Source of the DNA: UBA1447 sp964612185
Lineage (GTDB): Bacteria > Bacillota > Clostridia > Oscillospirales > Acutalibacteraceae
NCBI GenBank assembly: GCA_964612185.1
Contig: CAZTCR010000005.1
Location: 1-64,000 of the forward strand
Length of the DNA: 64,000 bases
Direction: 5' to 3'
Shown: in pieces, positions 9,268 to 17,419 of the stretch
Layout: each line of letters begins with the position of its first letter
Position numbering within the stretch: position 1 is the stretch's first letter
Notes under the pieces: model-generated
Seen by the model: only the letters and a program-made list of their open reading frames with translations
The model's database searches: none
Told to the model about the DNA's origin: nothing
Program-made: the position numbers and the translations under genes

Positions 9268-9593
9268 CAGTAAAAACGATTGCGGAACAACTCAGCTTCA
9301 TTTTCTTATGCGGGGAAAGTCTTGCCGAAAGGCCTGTCAGCGGTTGCTACTGCGGTGATTTGCTCAGCTGGGTCATGTCGCGCGCCCAAAAAGGCGATGT
9401 TTGGCTGACTGTGATGGGCAACATCAACTCCATTGGCGTCGCGGCGCTTGTGGAGCTTGCCTGTATCGTACTCACCGAAAACGCCGCATTTGATTTGCCC
9501 GCGCTCGAAAAAGCAAAGCAAAATGATATCATTGTTTTACGCGCAGAAAAGAACACCTACCAAACTGCTGCCGCGATTTCAAAACTGCTTTAG
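9264..9593 (+). CDS. Second DRTGG-like small protein
   Basis: A 109-residue protein. The segment GDLLSWVMSRAQKGDVWLTVMGNINSIGVAALVELACIVLTENA, then DIIVLRAEKNTYQTAAAISKLL, matches the short DRTGG/HPr-kinase-N-like proteins that accompany clostridial sensory hydrogenases, often labelled serine kinase without evidence. No ATP-binding motif is present, so a kinase activity is not supported. Start ATG overlaps the stop of the HydS-like gene, and the PHP gene starts four bases after its end, so the run of five genes is a single tight operon. It differs clearly from the first DRTGG protein, so the two probably have different ligands or partners. Confidence 0.65.
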   Translation: MTVKTIAEQLSFIFLCGESLAERPVSGCYCGDLLSWVMSRAQKGDVWLTVMGNINSIGVAALVELACIVLTENAAFDLPALEKAKQNDIIVLRAEKNTYQTAAAISKLL

Positions 9594-9597
9594 AGAT

Positions 9598-10332
9598 ATG
9601 AATCTTTTTTACGATTTTCATATTCATTCGTGCCTGTCCCCCTGCGCAGATAATGACATGACACCCTATAACTTGGTGAATATGGCAAAACTCGCCGGGC
9701 TTGATATGATCGCGCTGACAGACCACAACTCCTGCCTGAACTGCCCCGCGGCAATCGAGGCGGGCAAAAGAGCAAGTATCACGGTTATCCCCGGCATGGA
9801 GCTATGCACCTCGGAAGAGGTGCATATTATATGCCTTTTACCGGATTTGGCAAGCGCAACGGCTTTTTCAAACTATGTTTATGAACGCCTGCCGCGCATA
9901 GCTAACCGTGCGGATATTTTCGGCGACCAACTAGTAATAACCCCGCTTGATACGGTAAGCGAAAATTATCCGCAGATGCTGGCCTTTGCAAGCGCGCTGA
10001 GTATTTCCCGCGTGGTTGAAGCCGTCAGTTCCTTCGGCGGTATCTGCTACCCCGCGCATATTGACCGCCCCTCAAACAGCGTGATTTCAAATCTCGGCGG
10101 CATTACCCCCGAAATGGGTTTCCATGCGGCCGAGATAACACAAAAAGCCGAGCCGGCGGATTACATCGCGCGGTATCCGATACTAAAAAAAATGTTCCTT
10201 GTAACAAGCTCCGATTCACACCGTTTGGAAGATATCGGAAGGGTTCACCACTCAATTAACCTAATTAGGAATGATACGGAGTCCGCAATCGACTTTTTCA
10301 ACAAATTTCTTGGTAAAAACAGCCAAAGTTGA
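9598..10332 (+). CDS. PHP-domain metal-dependent phosphoesterase
   Basis: A 244-residue PHP-family protein. Metal-binding motifs are visible in order: DFHIHSCLSPC (motif I, near residue 6), LTDHNS (motif II, near 39), the GMELCTSEEVHI segment (motif III) with its Glu and His, the CYPAHIDRP segment, and SSDSHRLEDIG near the C-terminus (motif IV). PHP proteins hydrolyse phosphoesters (nucleotides, histidinol phosphate, or DNA ends); the substrate here is unknown. It is the last gene of the sensory operon, and the same association recurs in clostridial hydrogenase loci, suggesting turnover of a signalling nucleotide (inference). The ATG at 9598 is chosen because the family motif begins immediately after it; the longer frame upstream overlaps the previous gene. 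Confidence 0.78.
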   Translation: MNLFYDFHIHSCLSPCADNDMTPYNLVNMAKLAGLDMIALTDHNSCLNCPAAIEAGKRASITVIPGMELCTSEEVHIICLLPDLASATAFSNYVYERLPRIANRADIFGDQLVITPLDTVSENYPQMLAFASALSISRVVEAVSSFGGICYPAHIDRPSNSVISNLGGITPEMGFHAAEITQKAEPADYIARYPILKKMFLVTSSDSHRLEDIGRVHHSINLIRNDTESAIDFFNKFLGKNSQS

Positions 10333-10385
10333 GTTACTATTTTTGTAGGATTCATGCAAAAACCGTGGTATTTTATAGCTTTTCA

Positions 10386-10394
10386 TGCTATAAT
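10386..10394 (+). promoter_or_regulatory. Extended -10 promoter of the hydrogenase structural operon
   Basis: TGCTATAAT with TATAAT at 10389-10394 and no strong -35. It separates the sensory genes from the structural operon and implies independent transcription. A short palindrome TGTGCACA follows at 10441-10448, between the promoter and the first gene. Confidence 0.5.
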
Positions 10395-10480
10395 ACTCTC
10401 AAATGCATGATGAGGTCATATGGCATTCAGCACACTAATTTGTGCACAGCACCTATTTTCAGTTAAGGAGGAAAGGCAAA

Positions 10481-10978
10481 ATGAAGAAAACAATCAGCAA
10501 AATACCCTTTGCGGGAACCAAAGAGCAGGAAGCCCGCTTGCAGGCTGTCATCGATGAATCCAAAGATAATCCGAGTTTGTTAATCCATGTCATGCAGCAA
10601 GCTCAGCTTATATACGGCTATCTGCCCTTTGAAGTTCAGGTGATGATTGCGGACGGGATGAACATCCCGCTGGAAAAAGTCTACGGGGTATCCACTTTCT
10701 ACACGCAGTTCGCACTCTCACCAAAGGGCAAGTACAATGTTTCTGTGTGTTTGGGAACGGCATGCTATGTCAAAGGCGCGCAGGATATTCTTGACAAAGT
10801 GAGTGAAAAGCTCGGTATCGGCCCCAACGAGTGCACGCCCGACGGCCGTTTTTCTATCGATGCCTGCCGCTGTATCGGCGCATGCGGACTGGCACCGGTT
10901 ATGATGATTAACGACGATGTCTACGGCAAGCTTACGGTAGACCAAATCGCTGCCATCCTTGACAAGTACATGGCATAA
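10481..10978 (+). CDS. hydC: Bifurcating hydrogenase small subunit, NuoE-like (HydC/HndA)
   Basis: A 165-residue thioredoxin-fold subunit that carries one [2Fe-2S] cluster and shuttles electrons in the HydABC/Hnd complex. The four cluster cysteines are in VCLGTACYVKGA and DACRCIGACGLAP. Upstream, LLIHVMQQAQLIYGYLP and VYGVSTFYTQFALSPKGKY are standard NuoE/24-kDa subunit blocks. The ATG at 10481 is preceded by the strong AAGGAGGAAAGG, which overrides an upstream in-frame ATG at 10442. The HATPase gene begins two bases after the stop. Expected location is the cytosol. Confidence 0.9.
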   Translation: MKKTISKIPFAGTKEQEARLQAVIDESKDNPSLLIHVMQQAQLIYGYLPFEVQVMIADGMNIPLEKVYGVSTFYTQFALSPKGKYNVSVCLGTACYVKGAQDILDKVSEKLGIGPNECTPDGRFSIDACRCIGACGLAPVMMINDDVYGKLTVDQIAAILDKYMA

Positions 10979-10980
10979 CA

Positions 10981-11598
10981 ATGCGCGAATTGTCATTGAA
11001 TCTTCTCGATATCGCCCAGAACGCCGTCACAGCAGACGCAAGTCTGATTGAAATCGATATTATCGAGAATACGGCAAAAGGTGAAATGCTCATAACAATG
11101 AGTGATAACGGCAAAGGCATGACACCCGAGCAAGTCCAAAAAGTAACGGACCCGTTCTTTTCCACAAGAACGACACGCAAAATCGGCATGGGTATCCCGC
11201 TGTTTAAAATGGCTGCTGAAATGACCGCCGGCAATTTTTCCGTAAGTTCCCAAATAAATGCCGGCACAAAAATCACCGCTCTTTTCAATACGCGAAGTAT
11301 CGATTTTCCCCCGCTCGGGGATATGGGTTCCACACTCGCGGCACTCATCGCTATGAACACACACATTGATTTCAAATATCGCCATGTTGTTGATACGAAT
11401 GAATTAATCCTGCACACATCCGAACTCAAACAAATGCTCGGAGAAGTTCCGCTGAGCGAGCCGGCAGTTTTCGAGTGGATTAAGGAATACATCGGCGAAC
11501 AAACACTCGCGCTTAACCCCGAAGGCTCCGCGCCTTATCATGACAAAAACGCCGGCGATACACCGGCACCGGATAATTCCGATGAAAGGAATGACTAA
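10981..11598 (+). CDS. HATPase-domain protein inside the hydrogenase operon
   Basis: A 205-residue GHKL ATPase-domain protein. N box LLDIAQNAVTADA, G1 box MSDNGKGM, F box DPFFSTRTTRK and G2 box IGMGIPLFKMAAEMTAG are all present within the first 85 residues. No HisKA domain or receiver domain is seen; residues after about 110 form a separate region of unknown role. Similar genes lie between the NuoE-like and NuoF-like genes in many clostridial hnd/hyd operons, usually annotated as sensor kinase, yet they lack a phospho-acceptor. It is flanked by two-base gaps, so it is translated with the hydrogenase subunits. Function unknown; a role in assembly or regulation of the complex is inference. Confidence 0.75.
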   Translation: MRELSLNLLDIAQNAVTADASLIEIDIIENTAKGEMLITMSDNGKGMTPEQVQKVTDPFFSTRTTRKIGMGIPLFKMAAEMTAGNFSVSSQINAGTKITALFNTRSIDFPPLGDMGSTLAALIAMNTHIDFKYRHVVDTNELILHTSELKQMLGEVPLSEPAVFEWIKEYIGEQTLALNPEGSAPYHDKNAGDTPAPDNSDERND

Positions 11599-11600
11599 AA

Positions 11601-11972
11601 ATGAAAACAATTGAAGAACTTAACGCAATCAGAGAAAAAGCCAAGGCTGATATGACCCTTAGAGAAGATCATACAGATGTTATCCGCGTTGTTGTGGGTA
11701 TGGCAACCTGCGGTATTGCCGCAGGCGCCCGGCCAGTTTTAAACAGCTTTGTGGAAGAGGTTGCTCGCCGTAAACTGACCAATATCGCAGTATCGCAGAC
11801 CGGCTGCATCGGCATGTGCCAGTATGAGCCGATTGTGGAAGTCACCGAGCAGGGCAAAGAAAAGGTTACTTATGTCAGAATGACAGCTGACAGAGTTGCC
11901 AGGGTTGTAAATGACCACTTGGTCAACGGTAACATTGTTACCGAATTTACGGTTGGCGCCATCGCCAAATAG
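11601..11972 (+). CDS. hndB: [2Fe-2S] thioredoxin-like ferredoxin (HndB)
   Basis: A 123-residue thioredoxin-like ferredoxin. Cluster cysteines are in VVGMATCGIAAGARPV and SQTGCIGMCQYEPIVEV, spaced as in HndB of NADP-reducing or bifurcating hydrogenases. It belongs to the C-terminal-domain type of NuoE proteins and probably adds an electron-transfer centre to the complex. It begins two bases after the HATPase gene and ends 12 bases before the NuoF-like gene, which has its own AGGAGG site. Cytosolic; identity is well supported by sequence and context. Confidence 0.88.
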   Translation: MKTIEELNAIREKAKADMTLREDHTDVIRVVVGMATCGIAAGARPVLNSFVEEVARRKLTNIAVSQTGCIGMCQYEPIVEVTEQGKEKVTYVRMTADRVARVVNDHLVNGNIVTEFTVGAIAK

Positions 11973-11984
11973 GAGGAGAATTAT

Positions 11985-13775
11985 ATGTATCGTGCCCATG
12001 TTCTTGTCTGCGGCGGTACCGGCTGTACCTCCTCACACAGCGAAGAAATCATCAAAGCCCTTGAGGAACAAATAGCCGAAAAAGGGCTGACCGAAGAGAT
12101 TAAGGTTATCCGAACCGGCTGCTTTGGGCTTTGTGCCATCGGGCCTATCATGATCGTTTACCCGGAAGGCTGCTTTTACAGCGAAGTCAAGGTGGATGAC
12201 ATTCCGGAAATCGTGGAAGAGCATCTGCTCAAAGGACGCATTGTTAAAAGGCTTCTTTATGATGAAACCGTATCGCCGGATACCATCAAATCCCTTAATC
12301 AAACCGCTTTTTATAAAAAGCAAAAAAGAGTCGCGCTTAGGAACTGCGGCGTTATCAATCCTGAAAGCATTGAGGAATACATCGCGCTTGACGGTTACCA
12401 GGCGCTTGCAAAGTGCCTGACAGAATTGAAACCCACTGAAGTAATACAAATCATCAAAGACTCCGGTCTGCGCGGCAGAGGCGGCGGCGGCTTTCCCACG
12501 GGGCTGAAGTGGGAATTTACGGCTAAAACCGAAGCAGACCAAAAATATGTTGTCTGCAACGCCGACGAAGGCGACCCCGGCGCGTTCATGGACCGCTCCG
12601 TTTTGGAGGGCGACCCGCACTGCATCGTGGAAGCCATGACCATCTGCGGCTACGCCATCGGTGCCACGGAAGGCTATATTTATGTCCGCGCGGAGTACCC
12701 GATAGCGGTAGCCCGTTTGGAACATGCCATTAAACAAGCCGAAGGACAGGGGCTGTTGGGTAAAAATATTTTCGGTTCGGGTTTTGATTTTAAACTGCAA
12801 ATCCGCCTGGGTGCCGGCGCGTTTGTCTGCGGCGAGGAAACGGCGCTGATGACCTCCATCGAGGGCAACCGCGGCGAGCCCCGTCCCCGCCCGCCTTATC
12901 CGGCGGTCAAAGGTCTTTTCGGCAAACCGACAACGGAAAACAATGTGGAAACTTTTGCCAATGTACCGCAGATTATTCTGCATGGCGCCGCGAGTTTCGC
13001 GGCTATGGGTACGGAACGCTCCAAAGGCACCAAGGTTTTCGCGCTCGGCGGCAATATCAAAAACACCGGTCTGGTGGAAATTCCGATGGGCACCACCCTG
13101 CGGGAAATTGTGGAAGAAATCGGCGGGGGCATCCCCAACGGCCGCAATTTCAAAGCTGCCCAAACCGGCGGACCCTCCGGCGGATGTATTCCCACCCATC
13201 TCATTGATACCGCTATTGATTACGACAACCTCACAGCCATCGGCTGTATGATGGGTTCCGGCGGATTGATTGTTATGGACGACAGCAACTGCATGGTAGA
13301 CATCGCCCGTTTCTTCCTGGATTTCACGGTCGATGAATCCTGCGGCAAATGCGCGCCCTGCCGCATCGGCACCAAGCGTATGCTGGAAATGCTGGATAAA
13401 ATAACCGAAGGCAAAGCGGAACTGGAGGATTTGGAAAAACTCGAGGAACTCGCTTTGTATATCAAAGAAAACTCCCTGTGCGGTCTGGGGCAGACCGCCC
13501 CAAATCCCGTGCTGTCCACCATGAAATTTTTCAAGGACGAATACATCGCCCATGTGAAAGACAAAAAATGTCCCGCCGGTGTATGCAAAGCGCTGCTGAA
13601 CTACTACATCGACCCGAAAAAGTGCATCGGCTGCACCCTATGCGCAAGAGCCTGCCCGGTCGGCGCGATATCCGGCTCGCCAAAAGCCTTGCATGTGGTT
13701 GACACCGCGAAGTGCATCAAGTGCGGCGCCTGTATGGATGCCTGCAAAAAAGTCAAAGCTGTGAGTAAAGTTTAA
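11985..13775 (+). CDS. hydB: Bifurcating hydrogenase flavoprotein subunit, NuoF-like (HydB/HndC)
   Basis: A 596-residue subunit that binds FMN and NAD(P)H and is the site of flavin-based electron bifurcation. Order of domains: an N-terminal [2Fe-2S] thioredoxin-like part (VLVCGGTGC and RTGCFGLC), the NuoF core with RGRGGGGFPTGLKWEF (NAD-binding Gly-rich loop) and CNADEGDPGAFMDR (FMN), the [4Fe-4S] site ESCGKCAPCRIG, and two C-terminal ferredoxin motifs (CIGCTLCARAC and CIKCGACMDAC). This multi-cluster architecture distinguishes it from respiratory NuoF. AGGAGG precedes the ATG. It lies 18 bases upstream of hydA in the same operon. Confidence 0.93.
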   Translation: MYRAHVLVCGGTGCTSSHSEEIIKALEEQIAEKGLTEEIKVIRTGCFGLCAIGPIMIVYPEGCFYSEVKVDDIPEIVEEHLLKGRIVKRLLYDETVSPDTIKSLNQTAFYKKQKRVALRNCGVINPESIEEYIALDGYQALAKCLTELKPTEVIQIIKDSGLRGRGGGGFPTGLKWEFTAKTEADQKYVVCNADEGDPGAFMDRSVLEGDPHCIVEAMTICGYAIGATEGYIYVRAEYPIAVARLEHAIKQAEGQGLLGKNIFGSGFDFKLQIRLGAGAFVCGEETALMTSIEGNRGEPRPRPPYPAVKGLFGKPTTENNVETFANVPQIILHGAASFAAMGTERSKGTKVFALGGNIKNTGLVEIPMGTTLREIVEEIGGGIPNGRNFKAAQTGGPSGGCIPTHLIDTAIDYDNLTAIGCMMGSGGLIVMDDSNCMVDIARFFLDFTVDESCGKCAPCRIGTKRMLEMLDKITEGKAELEDLEKLEELALYIKENSLCGLGQTAPNPVLSTMKFFKDEYIAHVKDKKCPAGVCKALLNYYIDPKKCIGCTLCARACPVGAISGSPKALHVVDTAKCIKCGACMDACKKVKAVSKV

Positions 13776-13793
13776 GAAAGGAGGCGCTGAAAA

Positions 13794-15536
13794 ATGGAAA
13801 ATGTAAACATTAAGATTAACGGAACCCCGGTCAGTGTACCGCCCGGCATTTCAATCCTGGAGGCTGCGCGCGTCGCCGGTATAGAAATCCCCACCTTGTG
13901 CTTTTTAAAGAAGATTAACGAAATCGGTGCCTGCCGGATTTGTATGGTAGAGGTTAAAGGCGCGAGAAGCCTTGTTACTGCCTGTGTTTTCCCGGTGAGC
14001 GAAGGCATGGAAGTATTCACCAACACCGCAAAGGTGCGCAGAAGCCGCAAGATGACCCTCGAGCTGATTCTTTCCACGCACGACAAAAGATGCCTTTCCT
14101 GTGTCCGCAGCGGCAACTGTGAACTGCAGCATCTCTGCAAAGAATTCGGTGTGGACGATGAGGATTATTTCAAGGGCGAAAATCCGCAGTACGCGTTTGA
14201 CGATTCCGTCGCGCATATGATCCGCAACAACAACAAGTGCATCCTCTGCCGCCGCTGTGTCGCCGCGTGCGATGCGCAAAAAGTCGCCGTTATCGGCGCG
14301 AACGCCAGAGGATTTGATACACACATCAGTTCCGCTTTTGACAAGGACCTTGCGGATGTCTCCTGCATCTCCTGCGGGCAGTGCATTGTCAACTGCCCGA
14401 CAGCCGCCCTTGTGGAAAAGGACGATTCTGCCGCGGCGCTTGCCGCTATCAACGACCCGAGCAAATTCGTCATCGTCAACACCGCGCCTTCCATCCGCGT
14501 CACCCTGGGTGAAAGCTTCGGGATGCATATCGGCACAGATGTGCAGGGCAAGATGGTTGCGGCTCTCCGCCGCCTCGGGTTTGACAAGGTGTTTGACACC
14601 GAGCTCGGCGCCGACCTCACCATTGTGGAAGAGGCCAACGAGTTTATCGAACGGGTAAAAGAGGGCGGCGTGCTGCCAATGATTACCTCCTGCTCACCCG
14701 GTTGGGTCAAATACTGCGAACACTATTATCCCGAACAGATTCCGCACCTGTCCTCCTGCAAATCTCCGCAGCAGATGTTCGGCGCTATCAGTAAAACCTG
14801 GTATGCCAAAAAGATGGGGCTTGACCCAGAAAACATCGTTGTCGTGGGCATCATGCCCTGCACGGCAAAGAAGTTTGAAGCCAGGCGCGACCACCAGAAC
14901 GCCTCCGGTTATCCGGATGTCGATATCGCCCTCACCACGCGTGAACTCGCCAGAATGATTGACACCGCGGGCATCTTCTTCCCCAAACTGCCCGACGAGG
15001 AGTTTGACAACCCGCTCGGCGAAGGCACCGGCGCGGCCGTCATCTTCGGCGCCACCGGCGGCGTAATGGAAGCCGCTCTGCGCACCGCGGCGGACACGCT
15101 CACGGGCGAAGACCTTCAGTCCCTCGACTTCACGGAAGTAAGGGGCACGCAGGGTATCAAAGAAGCCACCTATAAAATTGCCGGCATGGATGTCAATGTC
15201 TGTGTAGCCAGCGGCCTCGCCAACGCGAACGCTGTGATGGAAAAAGTAAAAAACGGCACCGCCAACTACCACTTCATCGAAATCATGGGTTGCCCGGGCG
15301 GCTGTGTCAACGGCGGCGGCCAACCGATTCAGCACGCAGTGGTCAGGAACTTTTTGGACCTTCGGAGCCTGAGAGCCGCGTCTTTATATGAGGCAGATAA
15401 GAATTTGCCGCTGAGAAAGTCCCACCAAAGCGAATCCATCAAGCGCCTGTATGAAGAATTCCTCGGCACCCCCGGCAGCCACAAAGCCCACGAGGTTCTG
15501 CATACTTCCTATGTCAAACGACCCAAGTATAAGTAA
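13794..15536 (+). CDS. hydA: [FeFe]-hydrogenase catalytic subunit (HydA/HndD)
   Basis: A 580-residue catalytic subunit, reversible H2 evolution/uptake coupled through HydBC to NAD(H) and ferredoxin. N-terminal [2Fe-2S] domain with GACRICMVEV, then HDKRCLSCVRSGNC (His-Cys cluster, residues 96-109), two [4Fe-4S] motifs (CILCRRCVAAC, CISCGQCIVNC), and the H-cluster domain with MITSCSPGW (298-304), MPCTAKKFE (C356) and MGCPGGCVNGGGQP (C500, C504), followed by the small-subunit-like tail. In the first motif the second Cys of TSCCPGW is Ser301, a form I recall as common in the bifurcating type. GAAAGGAGG lies before the ATG. It is the last gene before a strong terminator. Confidence 0.94.
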   Translation: MENVNIKINGTPVSVPPGISILEAARVAGIEIPTLCFLKKINEIGACRICMVEVKGARSLVTACVFPVSEGMEVFTNTAKVRRSRKMTLELILSTHDKRCLSCVRSGNCELQHLCKEFGVDDEDYFKGENPQYAFDDSVAHMIRNNNKCILCRRCVAACDAQKVAVIGANARGFDTHISSAFDKDLADVSCISCGQCIVNCPTAALVEKDDSAAALAAINDPSKFVIVNTAPSIRVTLGESFGMHIGTDVQGKMVAALRRLGFDKVFDTELGADLTIVEEANEFIERVKEGGVLPMITSCSPGWVKYCEHYYPEQIPHLSSCKSPQQMFGAISKTWYAKKMGLDPENIVVVGIMPCTAKKFEARRDHQNASGYPDVDIALTTRELARMIDTAGIFFPKLPDEEFDNPLGEGTGAAVIFGATGGVMEAALRTAADTLTGEDLQSLDFTEVRGTQGIKEATYKIAGMDVNVCVASGLANANAVMEKVKNGTANYHFIEIMGCPGGCVNGGGQPIQHAVVRNFLDLRSLRAASLYEADKNLPLRKSHQSESIKRLYEEFLGTPGSHKAHEVLHTSYVKRPKYK

Positions 15537-15564
15537 ACTGCAAAAACCTTTGCACACCTATATC

Positions 15565-15600
15565 ACAAGCGGCTATCTGTTGATATGCCGCTTGTTTTTT
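15565..15600 (+). terminator. Intrinsic terminator of the hydrogenase operon
   Basis: ACAAGCGGC (15565-15573) pairs perfectly with GCCGCTTGT (15587-15595), followed by a run of T. It lies 29 bases after the hydA stop. Confidence 0.9.
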
Positions 15601-15601
15601 A

Positions 15602-15683
15602 GAAAAACGTTACATTTAGACCTAAACATTTGAAGAAAAACGTTACATTTCAACCCCCAAAACTGACGAAAAACGCTACATTT
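15602..15683. repeat. Three direct repeats at exact 33-bp spacing
   Basis: GAAAAACGTTACATTT occurs at 15602-15617 and 15635-15650, and with one change (GCTACATTT) at 15668-15683. The step is 33 bp both times, three turns of the helix or 11 codons. They lie between the hydrogenase terminator and the guaB promoter. No gene covers them with an evident ribosome site. Possible operator array or decayed repeat-coding sequence. Confidence 0.75.
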
Positions 15684-15749
15684 TTTATCTATAAGACGGT
15701 CAATCGTTATCGCTGTCCCCCGGATATTTTTTACCAATGCCTTTTTTGC

Positions 15750-15779
15750 TTGATATTTTTTTCTCTGCTGTGCTATAAT
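15750..15779 (+). promoter_or_regulatory. Promoter of guaB
   Basis: TTGATA (15750-15755), an 18-base spacer, and TATAAT (15774-15779) with an upstream TGC (extended -10). About 50 bases upstream of the guaB start. I see no purine riboswitch or attenuator in the short leader. Confidence 0.75.
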
Positions 15780-15830
15780 GATAAACAAAATTTATCCACT
15801 ATTTACCGCCTCAAAAAAGGAGGAACTATG

Positions 15831-17297
15831 ATGAAATATGAACAGCCGGAAAGATTCGCGAAAGAAGGACTCACCTTTGACGATGTTCTGCTGGTACCGG
15901 CAGAGTCAAGCGTTTTGCCCAAGGATGTAAACCTTACGACCAGCCTCACCAAAACCATCAAACTAAACACCCCGCTCATGACCGCCGCAATGGACACCGT
16001 GACGGAAGCACGCATGGCCATTGCCATCGCCAGGGAAGGCGGTATTGGTGTTATCCACAAAAACATGTCCGTTGCCAAGCAAGTGGCGGAAGTAGACCGC
16101 GTAAAGCGCAGTGAAAACGGTGTTATCGCCAACCCGTTCTTCCTCTCCCCCGAACATTTGGTGGAAGACGCGCTCGAACTCATGCAGCGGTACCGTATAT
16201 CCGGCGTGCCGATTTGCGAAGAGGGCAAACTTGTCGGCATCCTCACCAACCGTGACCTCCGCTTCATGACAAACTTCAGCGTCAAAATCAAGGATGTGAT
16301 GACCAAGGACAACTTGGTGACCTCCCACATCGGCACCACGCTCCAGCAAGCCAAAGATATCCTCATGAAGCACAAGATAGAAAAACTGCCGTTGATTGAT
16401 GACGAAGGCTACCTCAAAGGACTCATCACCATCAAGGATATTGAAAAAACCGTGCAGTACCCGAACTCCGCGAAGGACGCGAGCGGCCGCCTGCTCTGCG
16501 CCGCGGCACTCGGCGCGACATCCGATGTGCTGGACAGAGCCACCGCCCTGGCCGAAGCGCAGATAGACGCTTTCGTGCTGGACTCCGCGCACGGCCACAG
16601 CGCCAATATCCTCAAGGCCATTAAAAAAGTAAAAGCGGCGCTGCCGCACATTTCACTCGTTGCCGGCAATATCGCCACAGCGGACGGCGCCAAAGCCCTC
16701 ATTGACGCCGGCGCGGACGCTGTCAAGGTCGGCATCGGCCCCGGTTCCATCTGCACCACCCGTGTGGTCGCCGGCATTGGCATGCCGCAGGTCACCGCCA
16801 TTTATGATGCCGCGAATGTCGCCGCCCAGTACGGTATCCCCGTTATCGGTGACGGCGGCATCAAGTATTCCGGCGATATTGTCAAGGCCCTCGCGGCCGG
16901 CGCGGATGTTGTGATGGTTGGCTCGCTTGTCGCGGGGTGCGAAGAATCACCGGGCGAAACCGAGATTTACCAAGGCCGCCAGTTTAAGGTGTACCGCGGC
17001 ATGGGTAGCATCGGCGCCATGTCTAAGGGTAGCAAAGACCGTTACTTTCAGGAGGACAACCGCAAACTGGTGCCGGAAGGTGTCGAGGGCAGAGTCCCTT
17101 ACAAGGGCACCCTTTCCGACACGGTTTTCCAGATGCTCGGCGGGCTGCGCTCCGGCATGGGTTACTGCGGATGCAAAACCATTGCGGACCTGCACAAGGC
17201 GCAGTTTGTGCGCATTACCGGCGCGGGGCTGATTGAAAGCCACCCGCATGATGTGTTCATCACCAAAGAAGCACCGAATTATTCGTGCAACATATAG
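15831..17297 (+). CDS. guaB: IMP dehydrogenase
   Basis: A 488-residue enzyme converting IMP to XMP with NAD+, the committed step of GTP synthesis. N-terminal part FAKEGLTFDDVLLVPAESSVLP, two CBS domains at roughly residues 95-205 (EDALELMQRYRISGVPI and QAKDILMKHKIEKLPLIDDEG), catalytic loop GIGPGSICTTRVVAGIG with the active-site Cys, GDGGIKYSGDIVKALAAGA, and the flap YRGMGSIGAM. Length is exactly that of typical bacterial GuaB. Of two adjacent ATG codons the second (15831) has the better seven-base spacing from AAGGAGG. Monocistronic: own promoter and terminator. Confidence 0.97.
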   Translation: MKYEQPERFAKEGLTFDDVLLVPAESSVLPKDVNLTTSLTKTIKLNTPLMTAAMDTVTEARMAIAIAREGGIGVIHKNMSVAKQVAEVDRVKRSENGVIANPFFLSPEHLVEDALELMQRYRISGVPICEEGKLVGILTNRDLRFMTNFSVKIKDVMTKDNLVTSHIGTTLQQAKDILMKHKIEKLPLIDDEGYLKGLITIKDIEKTVQYPNSAKDASGRLLCAAALGATSDVLDRATALAEAQIDAFVLDSAHGHSANILKAIKKVKAALPHISLVAGNIATADGAKALIDAGADAVKVGIGPGSICTTRVVAGIGMPQVTAIYDAANVAAQYGIPVIGDGGIKYSGDIVKALAAGADVVMVGSLVAGCEESPGETEIYQGRQFKVYRGMGSIGAMSKGSKDRYFQEDNRKLVPEGVEGRVPYKGTLSDTVFQMLGGLRSGMGYCGCKTIADLHKAQFVRITGAGLIESHPHDVFITKEAPNYSCNI

Positions 17298-17312
17298 CGT
17301 AATAAACTGCAA

Positions 17313-17345
17313 AACGGGGCGGATGAAAATCTGCTCCGTTTTTTT
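17313..17345 (+). terminator. Intrinsic terminator of guaB
   Basis: AACGGGGCGGAT (17313-17324) pairs with ATCTGCTCCGTT (17329-17340), allowing G-U pairs, followed by TTTTT. Almost the same hairpin core recurs downstream of the gene at 45813 on the other strand. Confidence 0.88.
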
Positions 17346-17348
17346 GTG

Positions 17349-17376
17349 TTGACTTTATTTGTTAAAATGGTATTAT
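17349..17376 (+). promoter_or_regulatory. Promoter of the P-loop kinase-like gene
   Basis: TTGACT (17349-17354), a 16-base spacer and TATTAT (17371-17376), immediately after the guaB terminator. Confidence 0.55.
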
Positions 17377-17419
17377 TTCTATTAGAAAATGTTCACCTGA
17401 CACCGGAAGGGACCTCGCA

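Noticed and set aside
12033..13553. 506-codon open frame antisense to the NuoF-like gene
   Set aside because: Product is low-complexity, His/Ala/Gly-rich, and the frame follows from the codon use of the real gene on the other strand; no ribosome site or family.
15602..15683. Short CRISPR-like array from the 33-bp-spaced repeats
   Set aside because: Repeats are only 16 bp, spacers 17 bp and similar in composition, and no cas genes are near.
15537..15830. Purine riboswitch upstream of guaB
   Set aside because: No conserved three-way-junction core was recognised; only a terminator, repeats and a promoter.
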